A stretch of DNA of 23,654 nt from CAVVWJ01 sp964475685 (lineage in GTDB: Bacteria; Gemmatimonadota; Gemmatimonadetes; Gemmatimonadales; GWC2-71-9), in NCBI GenBank assembly GCA_964475685.1, contig CAYYXP010000006.1:1-23654 (forward strand), given 5' to 3'. A program made the position numbers and the translations under genes. Shown piece by piece: positions 7,068 through 15,020 of the stretch; positions within the stretch are counted from its first letter, which is position 1; the number at the start of each line of letters is the position of its first letter. The notes below the pieces were generated by a model. That model did no database searches. It was given only the letters and a program-made list of their open reading frames with translations, and was not told where the DNA came from.

Positions 7068-7698
7068 GGGCGGTCCGGACCGAGGCAAACCGGTTGGCGG
7101 CGGTGCGGAGCAACGTGTCGAGGCCGTACTGCGAGGCCAGCGAGTGATCGGACGCCATGCCGAAGCCGCGACGTCCCAATTCGTCGTAATACGTCACGGT
7201 GGGGCCGCCTTTGCGGAGGTGCCGGGCGGCGATATAATCGGGAAACAGTCCCGCGAGCCAGAGCGCGTAGTTGCCCAGGTGGAGCATGACCCGGAAACGC
7301 CGCTCCCCGCTGCTCGACTCGAGATCCACCAGGATGTCCACGAGGTACCGGTGGCGATGGTCGTCGTTCCAGTCCACGCGCCATGCCCGGTCGCGCTGCC
7401 CGAACTCGAGCAGCAACGCGGCCAGATAGTCGGCGAGCTCCGAATCGTCCACCCCCGCCCCGCGAAGGGCGTGGCGCACGACGACGAAATAGAACAGCGC
7501 CTCGGAGGGGACGAGCATCGTTCGCACCGTAAGCAACCGGTCGAGCAGATCCGGCGAATCGAGGAGAGGGTCAGGCCCCTCCGCCTCCAGCCGCCGCTCG
7601 AGATAGGCCCGGCGATGCGCGCTCCCCCGGCTCAGTAGCAGGATCACCAGCTGCAGGTCCGCCGCGGTCAGGCGGCCCCGCGTATTCGCGCGAATCAT
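6988..7698 (-). CDS. Hypothetical protein, 236 residues
   Basis: Not recognised. The ATG at 7698-7696 has a strong purine-rich ribosome site (GGGAGGG) about 8 nt upstream; the longer open frame beyond it overlaps the GT4 gene and is a shadow. The protein looks soluble and helical: an Arg-rich start (MIRANTRGRLTAADLQLVILLLSRG), DPLLDSPDLLDRLLTVRTMLVPSE, a long ADYLAALLLEFGQ helix, then WNDDHRHRYLVDILVDLE and LFPDYIAARHLRKGG with conserved-looking aromatic and charged residues. No signal peptide or known active-site motif is seen. It is divergent from the glycosyltransferase operon (204-bp gap) and its 3' end overlaps the C26 hydrolase by 80 bp. Confidence 0.75.
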   Translation of the reverse strand: MIRANTRGRLTAADLQLVILLLSRGSAHRRAYLERRLEAEGPDPLLDSPDLLDRLLTVRTMLVPSEALFYFVVVRHALRGAGVDDSELADYLAALLLEFGQRDRAWRVDWNDDHRHRYLVDILVDLESSSGERRFRVMLHLGNYALWLAGLFPDYIAARHLRKGGPTVTYYDELGRRGFGMASDHSLASQYGLDTLLRTAANRFASVRTALNGVSDRLLFPSGQAPDRFLRDLGAH

Positions 7699-7902
7699 GC
7701 CCGATCCCTCCCTTCCTGATCTCCCGCAAGCTACCGAGCTCACGGCCGTGAAGCATATCCCGCGGAAGGCCTTTGCTGTTCCCGAATGGGCCACCGAACT
7801 TGCTCCGAGCCAGCAAGGAGCGGGCCGCGTGGCAGGCGAGGCGTCGGGGGCGGTGGTTCCGAGGGCGTCCAGCGGCACACCGGTGGGGGCCGCACGGAAG
7901 AC

Positions 7903-8976
7903 GTGACGCTCCGAGTAGTGCACGTCGCGTCGGGCCGGGAGTGGCGCGGTGGTCAGCGCCAGGTCTGGCTGCTCGCGCGAGAGCTGGCGCGCCTGGGAGG
8001 CGTCGAACAGGTGGTCGTCACGGGAGAGGGCGGGGAACTGGCACGCCGCCTGGCCGGAGACGGGGTCGCCGTGCACCCTGTCCATTGGACGGCGGGGCTC
8101 GACCCCCGCGTTCTCCCCGCGGTGATCGCAGAAATTCGCGCCGGCGGCTCGGTGCTTCACGCTCACGACGCGCATGCGGTGACGCTGGCCGGCATCTCCT
8201 CCTGGCTCACCCGCAGGCCCCTGGTGGCCACCCGCCGCGTCGACTTCCCTCTGAGGCACCCTGTCGTGTGGAAGCGCGCACGGAGGGTGATCGCGATCTC
8301 GGGGGCGGTGCGGGACGTCCTCCTCACCGACGGCATCCCGGCCGACCGGATCACCGTCATCCCCTCGGGAATCTCCCTCGACGACACCCGGGCACCCGCG
8401 CCTCTCGGAATCCGCAGCCGCCTCGGCCTCGGGCCCGACGCGATGATCGCGGTGAACGTCGCCGCGCTCGTGGGGCACAAGGATCACGCGACTCTTCTTC
8501 GGGCCGCGGAGGCGCTGCGCGATCGCCACCCCGGGCTGCACTGGGTCGTTGCCGGGGAAGGACCGCTGCGGAAGGAGATCGAGCATCGGCGAGACGAGCT
8601 GCGACTGTCGTCACGGGTCCACCTGCTGGGTCACATTCCGGAGCCTGTCCGCCTCATCGCGGACGCCGACGTTTACGTCATGAGCTCGAACCAGGAGGGC
8701 CTGGGCACGTCGGTCCTGGACGCCATGGCACGTGGCATCCCGGTTGCGGCTACTGCCGCCGGTGGCCTGCTTGAGCTTCTGTCGGACGGCGCCGGCCTCC
8801 TCGTCGCGAGGGGGGATTTCTCCGCCTTGGCTGACGCAGTCAACCGGATACTGACCGACCAGGCACTGAGAAGGGCGCTGATCGACCGCGCGAACCACGC
8901 AGTCAACCGCTTCACCGCGGGACGCATGGCAGCGGACGCCTTATCCGTGTATCGTTCGTGCGCCTCATTTCATTGA
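7903..8976 (+). CDS. GT4-family glycosyltransferase (GT-B fold)
   Basis: It should transfer a sugar from a nucleotide-sugar donor to a cell-surface glycan acceptor on the cytoplasmic face. The N-terminal half starts with the VVHVASGREWRGGQRQVWLLARELARLG glycine-rich acceptor loop. The C-terminal half has IPSGISLDD, VAALVGHKDHATLLRA, VVAGEGPLRKEIE, LLGHIPEPVRLIADADVYVMSS and the donor-binding EGLGTSVLDAMARGIPVAAT (the E-x7-E motif in its common E-x7-D form). GTG at 7903 places the first beta strand right at the N-terminus. An ATG at 7786 would add 39 Arg/Gly-rich residues without family resemblance, so I prefer the GTG although its GGAAG site is only 2 nt away. The GT2 gene starts 6 nt after its stop. 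Confidence 0.88.
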   Translation: MTLRVVHVASGREWRGGQRQVWLLARELARLGGVEQVVVTGEGGELARRLAGDGVAVHPVHWTAGLDPRVLPAVIAEIRAGGSVLHAHDAHAVTLAGISSWLTRRPLVATRRVDFPLRHPVVWKRARRVIAISGAVRDVLLTDGIPADRITVIPSGISLDDTRAPAPLGIRSRLGLGPDAMIAVNVAALVGHKDHATLLRAAEALRDRHPGLHWVVAGEGPLRKEIEHRRDELRLSSRVHLLGHIPEPVRLIADADVYVMSSNQEGLGTSVLDAMARGIPVAATAAGGLLELLSDGAGLLVARGDFSALADAVNRILTDQALRRALIDRANHAVNRFTAGRMAADALSVYRSCASFH

Positions 8977-8982
8977 CGGAAC

Positions 8983-9780
8983 ATGATTTACGTCTGCATA
9001 CCGAGTTACAACGAGGCCCCGACGGTGGGCCTCCTGCTCTGGAAGATCCGGCAAGTGTTCGCCGGCTTTCCGCGCGAGTACCAACTCCTCGTGCTCGACG
9101 ACGGTTCCACCGACGCCACCGCCGAGGTGCTGGAGCCGTATGCGCGAGTCCTCCCTCTCACCGTTCTCCGCCATCCTGAACGACGCGGCTATGCCGCGGC
9201 GGTGGAGACACTGCTGAGACGGGCGGTCGAGCTGACCGATCGCCCCAAGCGCGATGCCGCGGTCCTGATGCACGCCGATTTCGCGCACAACCCGCAGACG
9301 CTCCCCGATCTCGTGCGCCGGGTGGACAGCGGAGCGGACGTTGTCGTCGCCCAGGGGAAGGTCGAGGGAGAAGTGTCGCGATCCCACCGCTGGCTCAGGC
9401 GCTGCGCGCCGATGTTTCTGGGGGGCGTCGTGTCCGTTCCCGGTGTCAAGGACGTCGTGTCCGGATTCGCGATCTTCCGTCTCGTGGTCCTTCGCAATGC
9501 CATCCGGAGTCAGGAGCGCGAGTTGCTGGTGTCGGACGATTGGGCGGCCAACGCCGAGCTGTACTGGCGGACCAGCCGCTACGCGCGACGGGTGGAGGCG
9601 TTGAGCTCCTCGGAGCGTCACGACCTTCGCGGGCGGCCGAGCCGGGTGAATGTCTGGGAGACGGCGGCGACATTGTGGGCTGCGCGCGCCAGGCTGCGCG
9701 CCTCCCCGATTCCACCGGCCCCGCCGGAGAGCCCGGCCGGCCGGAGGGAGCCCGAGCGCCAGGCCGAGGCGGTCACATGA
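8983..9780 (+). CDS. GT2-family glycosyltransferase (GT-A fold)
   Basis: This 265-residue protein has the GT2 start IYVCIPSYNEAPTVGLLLWKI, the nucleotide-binding LVLDDGSTD (37-44) and the RRGYAAAVETLL helix. The usual D-A-D metal motif appears as M-H-A-D (96-99, MHADFAHNP), so the first Asp is His while the last Asp is kept. LGGVVSVPGVKDVVSGFAIFR matches the acceptor-side region of polyprenol-phosphate-type GT2 enzymes. No C-terminal membrane helices are present, and the last 35 residues are Pro/Arg-rich. It follows the GT4 gene by 6 nt and overlaps the DUF3108 gene as ATGA, so all are one operon. The donor and acceptor are unknown. Confidence 0.85.
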   Translation: MIYVCIPSYNEAPTVGLLLWKIRQVFAGFPREYQLLVLDDGSTDATAEVLEPYARVLPLTVLRHPERRGYAAAVETLLRRAVELTDRPKRDAAVLMHADFAHNPQTLPDLVRRVDSGADVVVAQGKVEGEVSRSHRWLRRCAPMFLGGVVSVPGVKDVVSGFAIFRLVVLRNAIRSQERELLVSDDWAANAELYWRTSRYARRVEALSSSERHDLRGRPSRVNVWETAATLWAARARLRASPIPPAPPESPAGRREPERQAEAVT

Positions 9781-10538
9781 TGCTGAAGACCGTCGCGGCG
9801 GCGCTGATGGCGCTTCAGGGGAGCGGCACACCCTCCCTCGCCTCGACGTTCCCGTTCGCCGTCGGCGAGAAGCTCACCTACACGGCCAAGCTCGGGATGA
9901 TCAGCCTGGGGTCGGGGACACTGGAGGTCGCCGCCAAGGACTCGATCCGCGGAGACGAGACTTTCCGGTTCAGGTTCCGGCTCCAGGGAAGGACCGTCTT
10001 CTACTCCCTCGACGACGTGCTCGAATCGTGGGTGGGTACCGGTGATTTCATCTCCCGGCGGTTCGTCCAGGATTTCGTGGAGAACGACAAGCCCAAGCAT
10101 CGGACCTACGAGATCTACGCCGACTCCGGGTTCTTTCGGGAGGTCGGCAAGGAGAAGACAGAGCCGACTCCAGTCGACCCGCTCGACGACGCCGCGTTCT
10201 TCTATTTCGTCCGGATAACGCCGCTGGCCGTGGGCAAGAAATACATGTACCCACGGTATTTCCGGAAAGACAAGAACCCCGTCACGATCGAAGTGAAGAA
10301 GCGCGAGAAGATGGAGTTGCCCGATGGCAGCCGGGTGAATTGCCTCGTGCTCCACCCCGTCATCGATACCCAGGGCCTCTTCTCGAAGCGGTCGGACACC
10401 CGGATCTGGCTCACCGACGACAGCCGCCGGATCCCGGTCCAGATCCGCACCAAGTTCCCCTTCGGCACCATCACCCTTCGCTTGAAGGAGATGGTCCTCG
10501 CCGGCTCGGACGAGCCGGCGCCGGCATCGGGCGAGTAA
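9777..10538 (+). CDS. DUF3108 domain exported protein
   Basis: DUF3108 proteins are periplasmic or outer-membrane-associated beta proteins of unknown function. The start ATG at 9777 overlaps the GT2 stop; ATG at 9780 is equally usable. Residues 1-22 form a short signal peptide (MMLKTVAAALMAL, cleavage near SLA-ST). The domain covers about residues 25-240: FPFAVGEKLTYTAKLGMISLGSGTLEV is the classic opening, followed by FRFRFRLQG, VFYSLDDVLESWVG, FIRRFVQ-like and DDAAFFYFVR segments, and the closing RIWLTDDSRRIPVQIRTKFPFGTITLRL. Length is 253 residues. Its place between glycosyltransferases and the next gene suggests a role in envelope glycan assembly or export, which is inference. Confidence 0.88.
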   Translation: MMLKTVAAALMALQGSGTPSLASTFPFAVGEKLTYTAKLGMISLGSGTLEVAAKDSIRGDETFRFRFRLQGRTVFYSLDDVLESWVGTGDFISRRFVQDFVENDKPKHRTYEIYADSGFFREVGKEKTEPTPVDPLDDAAFFYFVRITPLAVGKKYMYPRYFRKDKNPVTIEVKKREKMELPDGSRVNCLVLHPVIDTQGLFSKRSDTRIWLTDDSRRIPVQIRTKFPFGTITLRLKEMVLAGSDEPAPASGE

Positions 10539-10540
10539 GG

Positions 10541-11500
10541 GTGACCTACCGCGAGGCGGACCTGACTCGTCTCAAGACGATCCCGGTCGCCGGGCGCGGC
10601 AACAAGCTCGATCCGTCCCTCCTCGCCTCCGTCCCCGGCCGGAATCGCGGCTTCTCCGACTTCCTCTCCAGCCTTCCCGATGTGCTGGCCGCCCACGATC
10701 TGCGGGCGGTCATCGATGGCATCGCCTCGGCCTCCCGCAACCGCCGCGGCGTCGTGCTCCTCGCCGGCGGCCACGTGATCAAGGTCGGACTCGGTCCACT
10801 CATCCGCGTCTGGCTCGAGCAGGGTGTGGTGACCCATCTGGCCCTCAACGGGGCGGCAGCGATCCACGATTTCGAGCTGGCAGCCTACGGGGGGACGAGC
10901 GAAGATGTGGAAAGCGGTCTCGCCGACGGCACATTCGGCATGTCGGAGGAGACCGGCCGCGACATGAACGGGGCGATCGCCGCGGCAGCCCGCGCCAATC
11001 AGGGGATGGGTGAGGGGCTCGCCGCCGCCCTGGCCTCGCGTGCGTCGCTACCGGGCGGGGAAGCCTCGGTCCTCCTTGCCGCTGCGCGCCATGGGGTGCC
11101 GGTCACCGTGCACGCAGCCATTGGCGCCGAGATCAACCACCAGCATCCTTCCGCGGACGGGGCCGCGCTCGGCGCCACGAGCCACCGTGATTTCCGGCGG
11201 CTGGCCGGCTCGCTCCCGTCGCTGGAGGATGGCGGAGCGGTACTCAACTGGGGGAGTGCGGTGGTGCTCCCGGAGGTTTTTCTGAAGGCCCTAGCCGTCG
11301 CGCGGAATCTCCAAGGCGGTCGACCGGTGCGATTCCTGGCGGCCGATTTCGACATGCAGCGCCACTACCGGCCGGCGATGAACGTGGTGCGTCGTCCCAC
11401 TCTTGGCGGAGGCGCCGGCTACATGCTCACCGGCCACCACGAGATACTCATCCCGCTTCTGGTGTGGGGTGTTGTGGAGAGGCTGGAGGCGCTCCGCTAG
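10541..11500 (+). CDS. Deoxyhypusine-synthase-like protein of unknown function
   Basis: This 319-residue protein has the sequence pattern of an NAD-binding, deoxyhypusine-synthase-like fold: VVLLAGGHVIKVGL (71-84), GVVTHLALNGAAAIHDFELA (95-114), GTSEDVESGLADGTFGMSEETGRDMN, then ASVLLAAARHGVPVTVHAAIGAEI and the late VLNWGSAVVLPEVFLKALAVARNL. In true deoxyhypusine synthase the late motif is GGGVVKHH with a catalytic Lys; here Leu or Pro stands at that position, so spermidine transfer to eIF5A is unlikely and bacteria lack that protein. GTG at 10541 is the only in-frame start near the family N-terminus; it lies 2 nt after the DUF3108 stop. Its TAG shares CTAG with the stop of the opposite gene. 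The reaction is unknown; context points to envelope sugar metabolism. Confidence 0.65.
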   Translation: MTYREADLTRLKTIPVAGRGNKLDPSLLASVPGRNRGFSDFLSSLPDVLAAHDLRAVIDGIASASRNRRGVVLLAGGHVIKVGLGPLIRVWLEQGVVTHLALNGAAAIHDFELAAYGGTSEDVESGLADGTFGMSEETGRDMNGAIAAAARANQGMGEGLAAALASRASLPGGEASVLLAAARHGVPVTVHAAIGAEINHQHPSADGAALGATSHRDFRRLAGSLPSLEDGGAVLNWGSAVVLPEVFLKALAVARNLQGGRPVRFLAADFDMQRHYRPAMNVVRRPTLGGGAGYMLTGHHEILIPLLVWGVVERLEALR

Positions 11501-11712
11501 TACGCGGCCCGTCCCGCGATTGTCTCCCGCACCCTTTCGGCCGTTTCGGGCGCGATCACCTTCAGCACCAGGTAGATGAGAAAACCGATGAAGGCCAGGA
11601 AGAACACGGTGCTGAGCAGTCCCATCAGCAGGCCGAAGAGGCCGAAGAACACCTTGAGCAGGAAGACCGCGATGACCGCGAAGACCGCGAATCCCAAAAG
11701 GTTGCGGAACAT
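11497..11712 (-). CDS. Small two-helix membrane protein
   Basis: Unrecognised 71-residue protein. Two long hydrophobic segments cover residues 4-29 (LLGFAVFAVIAVFLLKVFFGLFGLL) and 31-52, followed by a short charged tail (APETAERVRETIAGRAAY). GAGGA lies about 7 nt before the ATG. Its stop codon shares the palindrome CTAG (11497-11500) with the stop of the convergent deoxyhypusine-synthase-like gene. The 73-bp gap to the divergent thiO gene carries TATATG on the minus strand, a possible -10 element without an obvious -35. Confidence 0.75.
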   Translation of the reverse strand: MFRNLLGFAVFAVIAVFLLKVFFGLFGLLMGLLSTVFFLAFIGFLIYLVLKVIAPETAERVRETIAGRAAY

Positions 11713-11785
11713 GGTGTTTTCCTCGTGGAAGCAGGGTTGCGCCCATATACGCCCGGACGTTTCAAAAAGTTTCGTCGAAAGTTAA

Positions 11786-12892
11786 GTGACTTCACTCCAT
11801 GATGTTGTAATCATCGGAGGCGGGCCGATCGGCGCCGCCTGCGCCAGAGAGTTGGCTCTCGCCGGCCGACGGGTAGCCGTGCTGGAACAAGGTGGGAACC
11901 GGGGCCAGGCGTGGCAGGCAGCAGCGGGAATGCTGGCCCCCCAGATCGAGTCGGAGCCGGACGATCCGGGCCTCGAGTTGGGCCTGGCGGGACGGGAGTC
12001 CTACCCCATGTTGGCGGCGGCGTTGCGCGAGACGACGGGGATCGACATCGGACTCTGGCGCGAAGGAATTGCCTGGGTAGCGGCGGACGAGGTCGAGGCC
12101 GGCGACCTCAGGGCCCGGGTGGCGTGGCAGCGCCAACAGAGCCACCTCTCGGACTGGCTCGATGCCGACGAGGTGAAAGCCCGCTGGCCCTGGCTGGGGC
12201 CGACTGCCGGGGCGCTCTGGGCGCCTCGCGAGGGCGCGCTCGAGCCGGTGCAACTGGTGCGCGCGCTTCTGGCCGACGCCGTTCGTGCCGGGGTGCAGGT
12301 GGTGGACGATGCCGCCATCGGCGTGGACCGGCAGGGGGACCGTGTCGCCGGGGTCATTGGCCGGAGGAACCGATATCCGGCAGGCGACGTCATCATCGCA
12401 GCTGGGGCATGGTCGGGCCTGGTGGAGGGAGTTCCGCGACCGCTCGCGGTGGCGCCGGTCAGGGGGGAGATGGCGGCGCTCTCGTGGCCCGATGGTGCCG
12501 GTCCTGCCATCGTCTACGGCCACGGCTGCTACCTGCTCCCGCGCGGAAACGAGGCCATCCTCGGTTCCACGATGGAGTACGCCGGGTACCATCCTGAAGT
12601 GAGCGCGGCCGGTCTCGCCCGAGTCTTCGCCGGTGCCGGGGCGCTCTGTCCCAAGCTGGACCGTGCGAAGGTCCATCGGACGTGGGCAGGGCTCCGGCCC
12701 GTCACTCCCGACGGACTGCCCATCATCGGGGCCGAGCCGCGACTGCCGGGACTCTGGTACGCCACCGGGCATGGACGAAACGGCGTCCTTCTCGCCGGCA
12801 TTACCGGCGCGATCATTCGCCAACTGCTCGCGGGTGAGCGGCCTGAGGAGGACTTGCGCGCGTTTTCTCCGGACCGATTCTACCGGTGGTAG
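11786..12892 (+). CDS. thiO: Glycine oxidase ThiO (FAD-dependent, thiamine biosynthesis)
   Basis: ThiO oxidises glycine to iminoacetate for thiazole synthesis, using FAD and O2. The 368-residue protein begins with the FAD-binding VVIIGGGPIGAACARELALAG (7-27) and VAVLEQG. It continues with the DAO-family core (WQAAAGMLAPQIES, then AREGALEPVQLVRALLADA), VIIAAGAW, and closes with GLRPVTPDGLPIIGAEP and GLWYATGHGRNGVLLAGITG, the FAD-binding C-terminal motif. Length and motif order fit ThiO; other FAD-dependent amino-acid oxidases of the DAO family are the alternative. GTG at 11786 is the earliest start and gives the expected distance to the FAD motif; the ribosome site is weak. No TPP riboswitch is seen in the 73-bp upstream gap, and no other thi gene is nearby. 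Confidence 0.82.
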   Translation: MTSLHDVVIIGGGPIGAACARELALAGRRVAVLEQGGNRGQAWQAAAGMLAPQIESEPDDPGLELGLAGRESYPMLAAALRETTGIDIGLWREGIAWVAADEVEAGDLRARVAWQRQQSHLSDWLDADEVKARWPWLGPTAGALWAPREGALEPVQLVRALLADAVRAGVQVVDDAAIGVDRQGDRVAGVIGRRNRYPAGDVIIAAGAWSGLVEGVPRPLAVAPVRGEMAALSWPDGAGPAIVYGHGCYLLPRGNEAILGSTMEYAGYHPEVSAAGLARVFAGAGALCPKLDRAKVHRTWAGLRPVTPDGLPIIGAEPRLPGLWYATGHGRNGVLLAGITGAIIRQLLAGERPEEDLRAFSPDRFYRW

Positions 12893-12981
12893 CTCCGCCC
12901 TCGTGTGAGGTCGCCGGCTGCCCGCTGGCAGAGGTCGGCAGAGCAGCAGAACCAACCTGCACCCTCCGTTCCCGTGGTGGC

Positions 12982-13779
12982 GTGCCGACATGGGCACTCC
13001 TGTTCACCCTGGCCTTCTCCATTCCGCTTTCCGGACAGTCCGCGGACCTCCTCCGGGAGCGCAGCGACTTCGCGGCGTGGCTCGCGTCCGCGCCCGATTC
13101 GCCCTTGGCGGGAATCGTTCAGCAGCCGATCGGGCGGGAGCTTCGTATCGGGCCCAGTGATTCCGACATTCCGCTCGCGGGGGTGGAGGAGTTTCGCCTC
13201 GCCGAAACCAACGGACGGGTAACGCTCCATGGATCCGAAGGGAGTCGCCAGATACCGCGAGGGCGCCCGTTCCGGCTCGGCGACCATACCTTCTCGGTCG
13301 GAGGGATCCCGGGGCGCATGGTGGTCACGGTCTTCGGACCGGCGAGGAAGCCCCACGTCGTGACCCACTACCCCCACGATCGAAGCCTGGTCTTCGCTGG
13401 AGCGCTGACCCCGCCCAACCAACCAGGGACCGTGCGGCTCCTCGGCCTGGATGGGATCGAGGTGGAGGCGGCGGAGGCGGGCACCGTGGTGGTCCCGATG
13501 GGAGGCCGACCGACCAGCCTCCGGGTCCGCCGGCTGCCCGTGGGCGAGGACGAATACGAGATGGAGATCTTCTTTCGCGACTCGACCAATGCCGCCGGCA
13601 CCTATCCCGCCGGCCGCTTCGTGTCGCTCCTGCCCACGGGTGACGGCCGTTATCGGCTCGATTTCAACCGGGCTCGCAATCCATTCTGCGCGTACAGTTC
13701 GGCGTTCCCCTGCCCGGCGCCGTGGCAGGGCAACGCCCTGCCGGCTTCGGTGCGCGTGGGGGAGAGGTATGGGGAGTAA
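12982..13779 (+). CDS. DUF1684 domain exported protein
   Basis: DUF1684 proteins have no known function. GTG at 12982 gives 265 residues and a direct signal peptide (MPTWALLFTLAFSIPLSGQSA). A GTG at 12886, overlapping the thiO stop, would put 32 Cys/Pro/Arg-containing residues before that signal peptide, so I judge it less likely. The family core is recognisable: ERSDFAAWLASAPDSPLAG, FRLGDHTFSVGG, then EIFFRDSTNAAGTYPAGRFVSLLP and the diagnostic LDFNRARNPFCAYSSAFPCP with its NP-x-C-AY and CP cysteines, probably binding the conserved pocket. Its last 11 bp overlap the TlpA-like gene, suggesting coupled translation. Confidence 0.8.
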   Translation: MPTWALLFTLAFSIPLSGQSADLLRERSDFAAWLASAPDSPLAGIVQQPIGRELRIGPSDSDIPLAGVEEFRLAETNGRVTLHGSEGSRQIPRGRPFRLGDHTFSVGGIPGRMVVTVFGPARKPHVVTHYPHDRSLVFAGALTPPNQPGTVRLLGLDGIEVEAAEAGTVVVPMGGRPTSLRVRRLPVGEDEYEMEIFFRDSTNAAGTYPAGRFVSLLPTGDGRYRLDFNRARNPFCAYSSAFPCPAPWQGNALPASVRVGERYGE

Positions 13780-14995
13780 TCTGCGGGCCACCGGCCATCG
13801 GCCATCGGTGCATCGCTCCCTGGCCCTCGCCCTGGCAGCCCTCGCGTGGGCACCTGCGCCTTCCCCGGCGGGGACGTGGCGCGGCGTGCTCGAACTGGCC
13901 GGTGGGCAGCTTCGCTTCGGGCTGGAGGTCGAACGAGCCGGACCGGCGTGGCAAGGCCGCCTTTGCAACGGCTCCGTGTGCCAGCCATTCTCAGGAGTGC
14001 GGGTGAACGGGGACAGCATGATCCTCGAGATTACCGACTATGCTGCGACCATCGGGGCCACGCTGTCGGGGGACTCGCTGGCCGGCAGCTACCGCAACGT
14101 GGGCAATCGCGGCCCTCGCACCATACCGTTTCACGCCTCACGAGGCGTGTGGCCGATCCAGCCCGGCTCTCCGACCCTCCTGGGGCGGTGGGATGCCACC
14201 TTCTTCCAGGAGCTGGGAACCAGCCCGCGAGTGCTGGAGCTCCGGAACGGGGTCGCCGGGCTCGAGGGCACCATCATTTCCAACACCGGTGACTACGGCC
14301 ACTTCGCCGGGCGGGTGGAGGGCGACAGCTTCGCCCTCTCCCATTTCGATGGGTCCTTCGTGTACCTGATCACCGGCGCCCTCGATGGCGACACGCTGCG
14401 AGGGACCTTCCACGCCGGGCTCCGTACCCAGACGCCGTTCGTGGCGGTGCGGAGCACCGGTGCGCCTCACCTCAAGGCACCCACCGAGGTCACCGGCGCC
14501 GACACCACCGTCCCGTTCCATTTCTCGGCCCCAGACCTGAGCGGAAAGGTGATCACCCAGGACGACCCGCGGTTCCGCGGCAAGGTCGTGCTCATTGACA
14601 TCTTTGGAAGCTGGTGCCCGACCTGCCACGAGTCGGCGCCGATGCTGGTGCGTCTCTACCGGAAATACCGGGCGAGCGGGCTGGAAATCGTTGGGCTGGG
14701 TTACGAGGTCACCGGAAACCCGGCGATAGATCGAGAGCAGGTGCGGCGCTACCGCGACAAGTTCGGCATTCCCTTTCCGCTCCTGCTCGCCGGCATCAAC
14801 GACGTCGAGGCAGCGGGGGCGACGCTGCCTCAACTTCGCGGATTCACTTCATTCCCGACGACGGTCTTTCTGGGGCGGGACGGGAAGGTGCGCCAGGTCC
14901 ATGCGGGCTTCTACGGGCGGGCAACGGGGGCTCAGCACGAACGGTTGGTCGAGGGGTTCGAGCTGGAGATCGAGAAACTGCTGGCAGAAAAGTGA
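13769..14995 (+). CDS. TlpA-family thioredoxin-like protein with N-terminal beta domain
   Basis: This 408-residue exported protein should act as a periplasmic thiol-disulfide oxidoreductase. A signal peptide (HRSLALALAALAWAPAPSPAG) is followed by a long beta-rich domain to about residue 245 with repeated GxxGTW/GxYRN-like strands. From about 255 it is a TlpA/ResA thioredoxin fold: FSAPDLSGKVITQDDPRFRGKVVLIDIFGSWC283PTC286HESAP, then YRKYRASGLEIVGLGYE and the cis-Pro FTSFPTTVFLGRDG. The CxxC is intact. ATG 13769 has GGAGAGG just upstream, inside the DUF1684 gene end. Typical TlpA proteins are shorter; the N-terminal extension is family-variable and may bind a client. Alternative: a peroxiredoxin-like AhpC/TSA protein, which the CxxC argues against. 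Confidence 0.85.
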   Translation: MGSNLRATGHRPSVHRSLALALAALAWAPAPSPAGTWRGVLELAGGQLRFGLEVERAGPAWQGRLCNGSVCQPFSGVRVNGDSMILEITDYAATIGATLSGDSLAGSYRNVGNRGPRTIPFHASRGVWPIQPGSPTLLGRWDATFFQELGTSPRVLELRNGVAGLEGTIISNTGDYGHFAGRVEGDSFALSHFDGSFVYLITGALDGDTLRGTFHAGLRTQTPFVAVRSTGAPHLKAPTEVTGADTTVPFHFSAPDLSGKVITQDDPRFRGKVVLIDIFGSWCPTCHESAPMLVRLYRKYRASGLEIVGLGYEVTGNPAIDREQVRRYRDKFGIPFPLLLAGINDVEAAGATLPQLRGFTSFPTTVFLGRDGKVRQVHAGFYGRATGAQHERLVEGFELEIEKLLAEK

Positions 14996-15020
14996 GCCTG
15001 GCGAGTGTCGACCTGTCGTT

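Noticed and set aside
7699..8586. Upstream extension of the 236-residue minus-strand protein
   Set aside because: It runs antisense through the GT4 gene, and a strong ribosome site supports the ATG at 7698.
11713..11785. Possible TPP riboswitch before thiO
   Set aside because: The gap is only 73 bp and contains no CUGAGA-type core.
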